Shown: piece by piece, positions 1 through 13,332 of the stretch
Layout: each line of letters begins with the position of its first letter
Position numbering within the stretch: the first letter of the stretch is position 1
DNA from: Meloidogyne chitwoodi
Taxonomy: Eukaryota > Nematoda > Chromadorea > Rhabditida > Meloidogynidae
DNA length: 64,000 bases
Assembly: GCA_015183035.1 (NCBI GenBank)
Contig: JACZZP010000004.1
Span: forward strand, 62,001 to 126,000
Direction: 5' to 3'
Program-made: the position numbers and the translations under genes
The notes under the pieces: generated by a model
Told to the model about the DNA's origin: nothing
The model's input: only the letters and a program-made list of their open reading frames with translations
Databases searched by the model: none

Positions 1-1296
1 ATAATTAAAATGTAAAATAAATATTTTTAATAATTTTCATGAATAAATTATTTAATAATTAAGTAATAATCCCTTAGCAAGTTCAAACCCTCATCCCCTA
101 TAAGTCCTTCTCTGATCTTTAATTTAAGACCAAATTTAGGGTTTTTTACTGGAATAAAAAAAGTAGATCCAAACTGAAATTTTGGCGTTTTTTGCCATTT
201 TTAATGGTTTCGGTTTAAACCTCATAACTCGGTCTAAGAATTTTATAGACTTTCGATCATAAAATGTAGAAAAATGTCTAATCTTTATTTAAAGACCAAA
301 TTTATGTTTTTATGGATGTTTTAAAAAATGTAGTTTCAAAACAAAATTTGTGTGTAATTCAGCATATCCATTATCATCAGATTATATGAGCGCATATTTC
401 TACTTTTATATTAAAGCTGAGATATCTGAATAGCTCATCGATAGAGCTTTTCGAGTTCTTTCGAACTACATATTTGTCCAAAAATATTTATTTAATAAAT
501 TTAAGCATATTTCAGTAGCTTAGTCGTAAAAAATTCTGATTATATGATACCTAGCAGGGATGGGCAAATTTCGGAGTTCGGATTTCGGAAGTTTCGGATT
601 GTTCGGGTTTTTTAGACATTTTTATTTCGGATATCGTATTTCGGTTTTTATTTTCCAATTTTGCCCATCCCTGATACTTAGCGACTAGAACTTTCAAGAA
701 GGCGTAGGACTAATGCCCCCATTCGGAGAAATACTTTTTTGCTAAAATAAATGTCAAAATTAAGCAATAAAACTAAAATTTCCGATCATTCTTGAACTAT
801 GTTTAAAAAACAATTTTGCAATTAAAAAATTTTTATTTTTAATTAATATGTAGAATAAAGTATTAAAATCTGATCTTTCGTCAATTAAGCTATATGAAAT
901 TGCTTTAATGTAAATTTTAGTTTATAGTTAAGACATCTGTTTAAATAATTTTTTCGGATTTTTATTTAAATCTTTTTTATTTTTTTTATATTTAATTGAC
1001 GTTAATGAAGAAAAAATTGATAAATAAAATCTAAATTTAGAAAATATTTTAAATTTTTATTATAAAAAAGTATTAAAATTATCTTACTAGATTATATAGC
1101 TGTAAAAATAATTCAGAAAGAAGCTTTAAAAAATTAAATAAATTTGCAATTAATCCACGTGTGACATAGCTGATCATACAAATTTTTTATTGGCGAAAAA
1201 TGTAAAAGAAGATAAATATAAACAAAGCTAAAATTTAGTTTTCAAATTCAAATTCAATAAAAAATTTTTTTATTTATATTAATTAATCTTTTTAAA
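1..1296. other. Intergenic AT-rich sequence
   Basis: I see no supportable gene here. It holds one small hAT-like MITE (described separately) and, around 421-470, a copy of a short AGCTC/TCGAA motif that also occurs in repeats elsewhere in the window. The last 100 bases would be the promoter and 5' UTR of the interrupted secreted gene that starts at 1297. Confidence 0.5.
547..681. mobile_element. hAT-like MITE with 8-bp target duplication
   Basis: A 119-bp element (555-673) begins CAGGGATGGGCAAA and ends with the inverted copy TTTTGCCCATCCCTG. It is flanked by ATACCTAG (547-554) and ATACTTAG (674-681), an 8-bp duplication with one mismatch. CAGGG-type termini with 8-bp duplications are typical of hAT transposons. 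There is no coding capacity, so this is a non-autonomous copy that needs a transposase from elsewhere. Confidence 0.85.
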
Positions 1297-2728
1297 ATGA
1301 AATTATACAAAAATAATTTAATATTTACAATAATATTATTCGTAGTGCGCAACTTGAGGACGAACTTTTGAGGATAGACATTTGAGGACGACATTTGAGG
1401 ATCGACATTTGCGGACGACATTTGAGGACGAGAATTTTGAGGAACGACATTTGAGGACGACAAATGAGGACGACTTTTGAGTACGACATATAAGGACTGT
1501 ATTCGATAAAAATATAAAAACGAGGCTGCTCAAAAAGTTTTATTAACTAAGTTTCAATTAGTATAACTTTGTTTAAATTTGTTCAACTTAGACTATTTTG
1601 GTCTCATTCTACTAAGCCCGAGGAGCTCTTTCGAATGGCATATAAGTTGTTAATATATAAAAGTGTTGGATATAAAATAGGTCATCCGCACTTCTCCCTT
1701 ATTGACGAAAAATCATATATTTTCATTGGACTCATATATTATGATTGGACTCATAAAAGTTCATTGGACTCATAAACTGGACTAGCACCAAAAGATTATT
1801 AATAAATAAAATATGTATTTTTTATTATTTAATTATTTTGGTAAAAGGGGATAGTCAAAAATTGAATTAGTTTCCAATGTACTATTATTTCCATTTGTTT
1901 TGTTTTTTAAATATTTTTATTATGTTATTTATTTTACTTTATTTATTTTTTTGTGATGTTGTTTGTTGGTGCTGTCTACGGTTACGGGCCGAAACAGGCG
2001 TTATATGTTATTGTGAGGGACCGTACTGATGATGGCCCGCCCTCATTATTTTTACAAAATCGTTAAATAGATTTTTTCTTTAAAATTCTGGGTACGTTCC
2101 AAGGTTCATACTTCAAATTCTACTAACTTGTCTGCATTATTTTTTTATTCCTATATTGTCCTCAAATGTCGTCCTCAAATGTCTGTTCCTCAAAAGTTCC
2201 TCCTCAAGTGTCCGTCCTCAAAAGTTCATCCTCAAAGGTCGTCCTCAAATAACGTTCCTCAAAAGTCTATCCTCAAATGTCTATCCTCAAAAGTTCGTCC
2301 TCAAATGTCGCACAACCATATTATTAACGATATTGAATTTAATAAATTTTAACGATTGCTTTTCGTTTAACCCGTTTAACCCGTTTAACTCGTTTAAAAA
2401 GGATAGTATAAAATGTAATAACGGTAAATGTCCTGAAAACTCTAAGGATAATGTAACATGTACATACAACTCTATTAACAAGTAAAGTGAATTAAATGAA
2501 CTTAAATATATTTTAAATTTTAAGATGTTGCCCTAAAGATAAAGTAAATAAATGTGAAGCAGGAGGTTGTTGTCCTACTGGATATAGCTGTTGTAATCCT
2601 AAAGATCTTGATTCATGCGATAAATGCTATAGTGTAAGTTCTGTCTTATTAATTAATAAATTAAAGAATTGATAAATATCTAATTTCAGTTTAGGAAAAC
2701 TGAAGATCAAATTCCATCTAGAAACTGA
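1297..2728 (+). pseudogene. Secreted Cys-rich protein gene interrupted by a foldback element
   Basis: An ATG at 1297 opens a short Met-Lys-Leu-Tyr hydrophobic leader that runs into the transposon at 1340. The frame resumes immediately after the element (2318 onward), giving the rest of the leader, a short Phe-Asn-Pro repeat and a Cys-rich body. Further exons are 2525-2633 and 2690-2728 with good splice sites (introns 2482-2524 and 2634-2689). The mature part has paired cysteines (GGCCPTG, YSCCNP, CDKC) that recall granulin-like folds, but I do not assign a family. The 977-bp insertion is not a multiple of three and carries stops, so this allele should be broken unless the element is spliced out. 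I see no convincing acceptor for that at its right end. An intact copy may exist on another allele or paralogue. Confidence 0.65.
1333..2325. mobile_element. Foldback element with subrepeat-built inverted termini
   Basis: The element proper is 1341-2317, flanked by identical 8-bp copies of ATATTATT (1333-1340, 2318-2325). Each end is about 150 bp of imperfect tandem units of the type TTGAGGACGACA (left, 1354-1500), present as TGTCGTCCTCAA in inverted order on the right (2155-2310). The outermost ~45 bp of the two arms are nearly identical. The interior has a less AT-rich patch at 1970-2045 and no transposase. The structure resembles Foldback/Galileo elements; the superfamily is not settled by the 8-bp duplication alone. 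Confidence 0.85.
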
Positions 2729-2912
2729 AGATATCTGACTTGTAAAAGAATAAACGAGCGTAAAAATTAAAAAAAAAATATGTAAAATTTAAAATAAGCA
2801 TCTTTTCGAATCAAAAATAATTTATTTGGAGAATAAATTTAATCAAACTATTCTTTCAATTTGGTCAATAAACTAATTTTTATCTTTATTAAATCGTTAT
2901 TTTTCAATTTTT

Positions 2913-3757
2913 TCACATTAAACTACATCCCTTTGGTTTAATCCCTTTGTTGTCTAATTGTTTATTTTCAAAATGTTCAGTATGGATGAATTTCTTAACT
3001 CTATTATTATTCTGGCCTAAAATTTCTGCATCAATATAAGTTGAATTAACTTCAATTATTTTAGGGTTTAAAGCTTGTAAATCTTCAATATGTATCTTAA
3101 TTACTTATTTTTATTTCTTTTTTTAAAATAAAAAAAATTTAATTATACAAATCTCTAAAAAAAGTAAAATATTTATTTACCTCAACATTATAATTGCCGA
3201 TAATATTAAACTGAGGGCAAACTTTGTTAATTATATTAATTCCCCTATTCGAATTGTACAAAAATTTGTATTCTTGATTTCTTTCCATAATATTGGTAAA
3301 AATGGAATTAATTTCAATTTTAACAGATTTTGCCTTAATTTTAGGTCCTATCAAATACTTTTTAATTTCCATATTATTTCCAAAAATTTTTAAATTTGCA
3401 TATTCTCCAGTGATTTTAACATTTTTACTATTATTTGAGAAAATTGAACCATTTTCGTCTTGTATAACTACTCGATTATGATAAACAATAAGTTTGATAT
3501 TACTGAGCTGAATGTTTTTTGCATAATTATTTTGGACGTTTACTGAAAAATTTTTGTAATTAAAATATTTTTAAAAATTAATTTTTGATACGTGTTTGGT
3601 TTTTTCTCCTTTCATTGTTCAATCTAGGAGGAAAAAATTGTATTTCATTTCGCTGAATTGAACTTGAAGCTTCATCATTTTTATTTTCCATTAATTTAAT
3701 TTTTTGAATAAAGTTGAGAAAGAATAATAAAAACAATAAATTTGATAAATGCTTCAT
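2913..3757 (-). CDS. Secreted orphan protein ending in CSLM (paralogue of the J-domain protein at 13333)
   Basis: Three exons, read on minus: 3757-3592, 3542-3181, 3095-2913; 236 residues. The N-terminus is a typical signal peptide (Lys-His then a Leu/Phe-rich core, about residues 1-22). Residues ~60-235 form a domain with no family I recognise. It is shared with the C-terminal part of the 13333-14444 gene: both have a 362-nt second exon, intron phases 1 and 0 at matching places, and aligned motifs such as IFGNN/IHGNN and KAKSVKIE/EARSVKIN. This copy lacks the J domain. The protein ends KPKGCSLM, a good CaaX farnesylation box by sequence, which is odd for a secreted protein. A TGCACTT box lies 87 bp upstream. 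Exon phases are all consistent; function is unknown. Confidence 0.75.
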
Positions 3758-3843
3758 ACTTTAATTAAATTATTTATTTTATTAAATAATTTATTCTGTT
3801 TATATTATAGCCTATAATGCATGTGTATCAAGTATGAATACAC

Positions 3844-3850
3844 AAGTGCA
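3844..3850 (-). promoter_or_regulatory. TGCACTT box upstream of secreted gene
   Basis: AAGTGCA on plus (TGCACTT on the coding strand) lies 87 bp before the ATG at 3757. TGCMCTT has been described, as I recall, as a motif enriched in promoters of Meloidogyne dorsal-gland effector genes (Mel-DOG). A single 7-mer is weak evidence on its own. Confidence 0.35.
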
Positions 3851-3903
3851 ATTTTATTAAAAAATTCTTTTTATTTCGTAATTTTGTCCTAGATTTTCTC
3901 TTA

Positions 3904-4136
3904 CTTGTCTAGACGGTGAAGCGAAACTTGCGGACCAAACTTTGCGGACGCTCACTAAAATTTACAAAAAATTAGTTTATTCACATGTTCAAAGTGCCAA
4001 CGGGTAAAATAATTTATTTAAAAATTTTGTAGCATTGTATTAATTCTATATTCATGTTTTGGTCAATTGCTTTGATTCCAAAAGCTTTGATCCGCAAGTT
4101 TCGGTCCGCAAGTTTAGGCCTGCTGACTAGACAAAT
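3904..4136. repeat. Short inverted-repeat element with TTGCGGAC subrepeats
   Basis: The left end (CTTGTCTAGAC, then two TTGCGGAC units at about 3928-3950) is matched by an inverted right end (two GTCCGCAA-type units at 4090-4112, then CTAGACAAAT). I found no clear target duplication. The same TTGCGGAC unit recurs in other elements in the window, so this is probably a non-autonomous member of a dispersed family. Confidence 0.6.
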
Positions 4137-4263
4137 TCGCAGCAATTAAGAAAATAATTAAAATGTATTTTACTATTTCTTCATTTAATTTAAACGTTAA
4201 TAGTATTATAAAAGTTTATAAAATATAAAAATAATTAAAATAGGTTTAAATATATATTTTTAT

Positions 4264-6332
4264 TTATTTTTCATTATCATCATTAGGATCATATGAACGC
4301 CTTCTATATTCCATTGGTGAAGTATTTTGTGTATAATTGTAATGGCACTCAGTTTTGCTTTTTCTAGCACTGGAACCTTAAGCAGATTTATTAATAGATT
4401 AAAAAACTATCTTCTCTGATTTTTATTTAATTAATTTTTGTTCAAAAAAATCTCAACTTACGTCTCCAACCAAATGTAAGAATAAGAGCATTACGAAATT
4501 TATTATTTAAAAAACAGTATGTGATTGGATTTGTACATGATGAAAGATAAGTCAAAACTGTGATTATTGTATTAACTTCAGAATTCCAAATGTTAAAAGT
4601 CTGAAAAAATAAACATAAGTTCAAAATATTTTAATATTTTACCCCAAAGGTGTCTTGAGCGCATAAAAATATCCACCAAATATAAGAAGGTGTCCAACAA
4701 AAAAAGAAAAGTACAACAATGACTATTAACATACGAATAAGCCTAAAAATAAATTTATGCTTTTGGAAGTCATTAAAATTCAATAGTCCTACCTTTTTTT
4801 AGCAATAGCACTTTTCTCTGCTTGTGTAGAACGAAGGCTCATTTCTACAAGTTGGCCATTGCTTGTTCTACTTTGTCTCAAGCAAGTAGCGATTTTTGGT
4901 TCTCTGAAGCCTAACTTTAATTCATTTTTTAACATTGCCACTAATGATAGCTTGCTTCCTTTGGAACAGCTTCCTTCCAAGCTGGGTCGTTTGTACCAGT
5001 TACTGTTTGATAAATTTTGTTGTCGAGTTTCAACGTTTTCGCATTCTAATTTAGTCAATATTATTTTAAAATATTTTTTTCTAAATATTCTATAAATAAA
5101 ATAATAAAAACTTACTGTCAACAATTTCTTTTGATGTAAGATCAACTGTGATCCCAGAGCTAAGTGTACGTATAACGTTTCCATAACTATAAGTAAAAAA
5201 TTGAGTTATTTCCAAATAGAAAAATATTTAAAAATTACAAAAAAAAATTAAAATTTTTTAAAAATAATTTTATAAACTCACAGAACACTCATAGTAACCA
5301 ATGGAATAACCAAAAGCATAACGGTCATGTAAATCTATTTTAATTTTATCTTTAAGTTAAAAAATCTAGCAAAACTTGATAACTAAAATGAATTAAAGGT
5401 TCAAATTTTGGAGAACAATTAAGGCCATTTGTGTTAAATTTTCTTTCTTCATACATAAATAACATAAATAAATTGACAATAATTGAAGCTAACCTTTAAA
5501 TTAAATTTTATAAAAAAATTTAAAATTTAATACCAAACAAGGCTTATCATAAATTTTGCATGAGTTCGAGTATGCCATATTCTAGATTGTAATGGACGGC
5601 AAATTGCATAATATCGTTCCAAGGCTATTGCTGCAAGCGTATATGCTGAAGCAGTTACCACAACAGCTAAAAAAGGATAATAAATATATTTAAAAATAAT
5701 TTTTTATTTTTTAACGTTGTAAATAAGCCAAAAGTTTACAAAGAAGGTCTCCAAATACCCAGCAATATACCAGTGAACTGACCAATGTTGGAGGCATACC
5801 TAATTAATATTAAAATAAATTATTATAAAATTTGACTTACAAACTACGCTCAAAAGTAAGTCGCTTAAGGCCAAGTTCAGCAAATATAAATTAGTAACAG
5901 AATGCATGGATTTTTGCTTTAAGGAAAATTTATTTTATGTAATATTAAAAATTATATTTACCTGCAAAATTACAACAATAACAATTGAATTTCCAACAAC
6001 TGAGAGGCAGAAAATCATTGAAAATGTGAATATCATCAGAAAATTTTCTGTTGTCGGAAGGAAAATACAATCCTTAATAATGATTGGATTAGAAAATAAT
6101 TTAAACAAATCCCTACATTCATAATTTGTGGTTCCTGAACAAATTTTCCATTATTTTCTCTAATTTCGGCATTATCATTAGTAACATTTTCTTCCAAATA
6201 ATTCATTCCTTCAACTGCACCATTCATCAAAGTAGTGACAAATGAAATATGGTGTATGTCAAAAAAGTCAATGCTTGTTTCTTGTGATTTGCGAGTAAAA
6301 TTTTTAAATGTAGAAGAATTAAAAATTTTCAT
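4264..6332 (-). CDS. CCK/gastrin-like neuropeptide receptor (rhodopsin-class GPCR, ckr-type)
   Basis: Twelve exons on minus: 6332-6117, 6072-5962, 5916-5841, 5799-5716, 5666-5534, 5493-5376, 5334-5282, 5186-5116, 5045-4793, 4742-4643, 4600-4462, 4376-4264; all phases agree, 488 residues. Visible helix signatures are VVGNSIV (TM1), LLNLALSDLLL (TM2), the ERY variant of DRY after TM3, FFFCWTP (TM6) and CTNPITYCF (TM7). The loop after TM3, ERYYAICRPLQSRIW then HTRTHA, is the hallmark of cholecystokinin/gastrin receptors. C. elegans ckr receptors bind NLP-12-type peptides, and this is probably their orthologue. The N-terminus has several Asn-X-Ser/Thr sites, and there is a long basic third intracellular loop (4793-5045). 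It acts at the plasma membrane of neurons or muscle. The exact ckr-1 versus ckr-2 assignment needs a tree. Confidence 0.9.
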
Positions 6333-8512
6333 TTAAAGAGTAAAAATTGCAAATAAATAATTAAAATTAAACTAAAAATTTATAAGCAAAAAAAAAATGA
6401 AAAATATAATTAAATTGCAAGTTAATAACAGAGTTTGTTTTTTACGTTTTTTCAAGCTTTAAATAAAATTAAGAAAGCTAGTAATTTATTATTTACATAC
6501 GTAAATAATTAAATATTAAGTCTATAAAACAACAATAAATTAATTTTTAAATTTATTAATGTAAATTAACTCAAAAAAGTTGAGTAAAATTATTATATTT
6601 ATATCTTAGTATTGACCTACAAATTAAATTTTAAAATTATTTGATATAAAAAAATTTGTCATTTGACAAACATAAAATGTTTTTGTACTTTATCGGATTT
6701 TTTTTTTAAATTCAAACTGCTATTTCCGTTTCTAAAAATAATTTTGACAAAAAGTTGAAAATGCGAAGCGTTGAGGTATTTGAAAAAAACTTAACTACAT
6801 TAGAAATGGGTGAGGTAATAAAGCGTAATTTTATCACAAGTAAAGCTTTCGGAGTTAAATTAGCGATGCTAGGGCGGAAGAAGAAATAGGAAAGGCTGGA
6901 GGGAAATTTAAAAAAATGGAAAGAAAACCTGAAAGAAAAAATATTTAAAAACGAAAAATTTTTGTGAAAGAAGCATAAGGGGAAATTATGGATGGAAAGG
7001 AAGGGAAAAGTCAGGAAATTATAAAAACAAATGGTTGGCAGCAAAGAAAACTTATAAGAAAGAAATGTTGAATATTAATAGTATTTTAACATAAAAAATA
7101 AATATTATATTAAAATTATTCAAATAAATTCAATGATATGACGAAGGACTTTTTGACAAATGAAATTTTACTATTATTAGATTTTTTTTAAGGTTCAAAT
7201 GCCTATAAATAACAAAAAAATCTAAAACAAAAACTAAATTAATCGACTAATTATTTGAAGCAAAAATTTTTAATTTATTTAGAAAGATTAATTAAAAATT
7301 TATTTGAAGAGTTTATTTTTATTTTAATCAAAAATTTTTATGACCATCAAATATTTGAAACAGCTGGGTCATTATCATAACACAAAATTTTTAAATCACA
7401 TTTTTGATGAAAAAATTTCCTTATTTTAATGCATTTTTAATTTAGGAAGGAAGGAAATTGGCATTTGTCCGATTAAGCTACCCAAAAACACACACTCCCC
7501 TTTTTTATTTTTATTCATTCCCTTTTTTTATTCCCAAATTAACAATTAGCACCCATGCCTAGAAGCTTTTTTTGTTTAAATATAGATAAATTGGATATTT
7601 TTGCGGACAAAAATTTTACGAAAAAATTGTTATTCAATAAAAATTTAATTAAATATTGGAAATTTACAGTGATAAACTTAAAATGTTAAATGTCTAGACA
7701 ATTGAAAAAAATTGTTTCCAGAAAATTAGGGAATTAATATTTTTTTATATAAGACAATAAAGGATAATTAAAAAATACTTTAATTCTTTAATAATCCGCA
7801 GGTATACTTTTTATATTATTAACATTTAAAATAAACTAAAATTAGTTATAGCGTGCATTGTGTGATACATATGTTGCCACCTTTCTCTTAAGGAATTTTT
7901 TTCTTTGCTTATAAAATAATAAAAAAAGGTAAAATGGTATTTTTAGTCTCTAAAAATAGTAGTAGCAGATTGAGATTTATATGTGGACATTCTCTTCAAT
8001 AAATAAATTCCCCTTGGGGGTCTTATTTGTGTGTATGTGTCAATGAATGAATAGAGCGGAATGATTGATACGGGGGAAAAAGTAAAAGCAATTGCTTCTT
8101 CTATAGAAAATTGGGGAATAAACAAAATTAAAGAAGAGGCTTTCTTTAAAATTTTTTCCCTTTCCACTTTGGATTTTATTTAATTAACTAAAGCTTGGAA
8201 TGTGATACAAATGAACAATATAAAAATTAAAAAAGACAAATTTATATACTATTGTCTTTAAAAATAGAATAAAGAATAAATATTTAGTGTTTGGGGCTAA
8301 ACACGTGAAAGCATAAAAATAAATTTTATGCTTTAAAAATATTTTTTTAAAATAGCAACATTTATTAATTAAATGATTTATTAAATTGTAGTGGTAAAAA
8401 GTATTAAAAAAGGAATAAATTATAAAGGAAAGTTTAATTTTGTAGTTAAACTTTTTTAATTGAATGTCTATCAAAATTATTTTTGACACTAAAATGTCTA
8501 ATTTCCAATTTT
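6333..8512. other. Intergenic region without a supported gene
   Basis: The region is AT-rich. Around 6713-6889 one plus frame stays open for about 58 codons with mixed amino-acid use and a possible ATG at 6761, but there are no flanking exons I trust. The remainder shows homopolymer runs and no repeats with clear ends. It should contain the promoter of the divergent GPCR gene (5' end at 6332). Confidence 0.4.
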
Positions 8513-9024
8513 TCATTCAATTCCAAGAAAAGGATCAAGAGTTCCCGTAAATTCATATGTAAGCGTAATTTTTGGCTCAGGTCCCTGAAGTGATAAAGTT
8601 TCATCTATTTCAACATCTATGCTAGGCTGTATAAAAAACAATTTTTTCAACTTTTAAAAAAATTTACCCAGTCATTGTAGTCTTTTTCGTCTGTATATTC
8701 TCTATGCAAAAGAATATGTGAAATATAAATTCTGATCATTCCATTATTAAACACGCAACCCTCTGGCATTTCAAACTTATAGTTTTTCTTTGCTTGAAGA
8801 TCATAAATTTGTTTTTCATCAAAAAAATGTAAAAAAGTATTAGCAATTACTCTACACTTCATGTGAACACCAAATCTTGCATGAGATTGTAATTTAAAGG
8901 GGATTAATCCTCTCTTAGTAGTATTTATTGTTGGAATTATTCGCAAAGAGAATTCTTTACCATTTGCTTCTATTTTTGTTATAAAAATTATTAAAATTAA
9001 GAAAATGTAATATTTATAAAACAT
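8513..9024 (-). CDS. Secreted orphan protein
   Basis: Two exons on minus, 9024-8668 and 8626-8513 (phase 0 intron of 41 bp), giving 156 residues. The first 20 residues form a strong signal peptide (MFYKYYIFLILIIF core, probable cut after IEA). The mature protein is about 135 residues with only two cysteines (CRVIA, GCVFNN) and looks like an extracellular beta-rich domain, but I recognise no family. Intergenic sequence upstream holds a CCAAT-like box and a TATATA run near 9085. The long foldback element starts 98 bp upstream and may affect expression. Confidence 0.7.
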
Positions 9025-9113
9025 TTTTCGCCAATAAGATTTTATTTAATAAATTTTAAAATGGATGAAAATGTCCTTGCTTATATATGACTAAACTGAG
9101 TAATATTAAATAA

Positions 9114-10188
9114 TTAAAATCGGTGACCGGAAAATTCCTCTTCGGAAAATTCCTCTCGGAAAATTCCTCTCGGAAAATTCCTCTCGGAAAATTCCTCTCC
9201 AAATTTTCGGAAAATTCCTCTCCAAATTTTCGGAAAATTCCTCTCCAAATTTTCGGAAAATTCCTCTTTAACGGAAAATTCCTCTCTAAGCAAAATAATC
9301 GGAAAATTCCTCTTCGGAAATTCCTCTTTTTAGAGGAAAATTCCTCTCCAAATTAAAAATTATTAAAAAGTATGGTTGTTCTTTAGTATATGGGACCCGA
9401 ACTCGGATCAAGTAACACATATCATTCGATTCCTCTTGTCGAGCTGAGTTCGAATATATAAGAATTTCTTGCAGGAGACAAATACTCACCTAGTTACAGG
9501 TCCCTGAAATTCGAAAAACCATAGGGGGGAGTAAGCTCATTTGAGGTGATTATCGCGGCTGCACTTAAATTATTTTCACTGAATTAATTATTTTGTTGTA
9601 ATTTGCGCCGTAGAATAACGCATGTATCAAAAAGCCAACGAGAGATGGGCTCCCAAATGAAGAAGTCATAAAACACTCCAAATAGGTCCAAGTTTGGCGT
9701 GTTTCCAGTAAACTTCGATCTTTCATAACTTTGTTCATAATCGTTCAATCAAGACGATTTTAGACTCATTCGATAGGTCTCGAAGAGCTCTTTCGAATGA
9801 GCTATCATTTGTATAAACGAATTTTTCACACCAAAAAGAGCTTGGTCCCCCCTATGGTTTTTCGAATTTCAGGGACCTGTAACTAGGTGAGTATTTGTCT
9901 CCTGCAAGAAATTCTTATATATTCGAACTCAGCTCGACAAGAGGAATCGAATGATATGTGTTACTTGATCCGAGTTCGGGTCCCATATACTAAAGAACAA
10001 CCATACTTTTTAATAATTTTTAATTTGGAGAGGAATTTTCCTCTAAAAAGAGGAATTTCCGAAGAGGAATTTTCCGATTATTTTGCTTAGAGAGGAATTT
10101 TCCGTTAAAGAGGAATTTTCCGAAAATTTGGAGAGGAATTTTCCGAGAGGAATTTTCCGAAGAGGAATTTTCCGGTAATCTTAAAATC
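9114..10188. mobile_element. Long foldback element with near-identical arms and 8-bp target duplication
   Basis: The element is 9122-10180, flanked by TTAAAATC at 9114-9121 and 10181-10188. The arms start GGTGACCGG and end CCGGTAATC, then consist of GGAAAATTCCTCTC-type subrepeats followed by roughly 170 bp of unique arm sequence. The arms are so alike that the same 67-codon open frame appears on opposite strands at 9286-9489 and 9887-10090; it is an inverted-repeat artefact, not a gene. The left arm has more subrepeats than the right. The spacer (about 9547-9840) carries a TCGAAGAGCTCTTTCGAATG motif. The right arm includes GAGCTTGGTCCCCCCTATG, also found in intron repeats at 38 and 44 kb. Confidence 0.9.
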
Positions 10189-11219
10189 AAGATTGATCAG
10201 ACAGACGGACCTTTTCTTAGACATAAACTTTTCTCTTTAAAATATGAGTTTTTAATAAAAGAAAATGTTTTTAATTTATTTTGTAAAGATTAGGTATGCA
10301 CTTTTAATAAATGTCTAGACTCATAGGTACAGGCTAATTTAAAACTACTTTTATTAATGCTAGGGGAATTTTTTTAGTGAAATATGTAATTGCTTATGGT
10401 ATTAATCTGGCACGGAATCTGAAGCGGAATCGTAGATTCCCATTTTTATTGATCAAAGATAGATAATTAAATTGTCAAATTTATTACTTCTGTTTTGAAT
10501 TTTCTTCCATATGAAAGGCTATTTACAAGCATTATATTCGAATAAATTAAATCATTTTACTTTATTATTTTAAATCCATTTTTATCCTACGTTTTTGTAT
10601 AAAAAAGTAAAAAAATGTTTATCTCCATATTGCAGTCAATAAATAGTAATACTTTATTTATCTTTAATGTTTTCACAGCTGTTAAAGAAGATGAAGCAAA
10701 AAATACAAAAGCCACTTTATGCATCTTACTATTAAATTTGATATACATAATTGTTAAATGTAAAGTTAGTTTGCTTACTTGCAAGAAGTATATTTATGAG
10801 TTAAAAAAATTATTATTTGGTCATTTGACATCCAATCTCGCCTGCCTTCCAGATCATCAATTAAAATACTTATTGAGCAAAAATATTTATTTTTTAAGCA
10901 AAAATTCTTTTTTTAAGCAATAATCTCTAAACAATATTTTGAAAAAGCCAAAAAGCTATTTCAAATAATTTGTTGAAGAGAGACACAGGTAAAAAAGCAA
11001 AGCGAAAGCATTCAGCTTATTAATTATAAAAAATTTATTTAGCGTTTATGACGAGCGGTTGTAGAAAAAAGGAATTGAATGCACGTTTATAACTATTAGA
11101 TAGTCAAAAATTGGTAAACCATTTTAAATAATTTTTAAAATTAGATAGATTAATTTATTAATTCAGGACACGCACACAATTTAGACTACTTAACTACTGT
11201 CAGTTAACTAACAGAATCA
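10189..11219. other. Intergenic region, no supported gene
   Basis: A plus-strand frame of 102 codons at 10615-10923 is AT-biased, rich in Leu/Ile/Lys/Asn, and lacks splice partners or a recognisable domain; I do not call it. The 3' part (11160-11219) is the likely 5' UTR of the Rab-like gene, with an in-frame stop shortly before its ATG. Confidence 0.4.
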
Positions 11220-12924
<1,705 letters not shown>

Positions 12925-13332
12925 AAAATTAACTATTTTTTGTTAGTTTTGGTGCTAGATTATTTCAAAATTTTATAATTTGTTATATGCATTTAATTTT
13001 TACATGGATATTGATTTTGGCATAAATATTTTATTTAAATATTCAATGGAAAAAACCTCTAAAAATTCAGTTTATTTATTCCAGCCCTATAGATTCAATA
13101 TTTAGGTAAATTTTTCTCGACTTCCATCGAAGGGAGTTAATTCTTTCATAGAATATTTTGTTCATTTTCAGAGCTTTTCCAAATAAGCAAAAATCGGCCT
13201 ATATTTTCTTGGATAAAAAAGCTCCTATAATACATTATATTTAATATTTTTGTTTAATTTTATTTCCAACAATTTTTAAAATAATTATAATCGTAATTTT
13301 TTAAAAATATATCAAATTTTACCATTCTTCTT
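12925..13332. other. Convergent 3' intergenic gap
   Basis: About 400 bp between two convergent genes (the Rab-like gene ends at 12924, the J-domain gene ends at 13333). It is AT-rich and presumably holds both 3' UTRs; no repeat or RNA gene is visible. Confidence 0.5.

Noticed and set aside
1254..1533. Ser/Val/Pro-rich frames on minus over the element's left terminus
   Set aside because: They translate TTGAGGAC subrepeats in different frames; repetitive peptides with no start or splice context.
2340..2728. Calling the Cys-rich exons a granulin
   Set aside because: The Cys spacing only partly fits the granulin pattern, so only a general resemblance is noted.
9286..10090. Two identical 67-codon frames on opposite strands at 9286-9489 and 9887-10090
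   Set aside because: They are the two arms of the foldback element; the frame ends inside the subrepeats and has no independent coding evidence.
10615..10923. 102-codon plus-strand frame
   Set aside because: Composition follows base content, there is no domain and no splice partner; a minus-strand frame overlaps it equally well.
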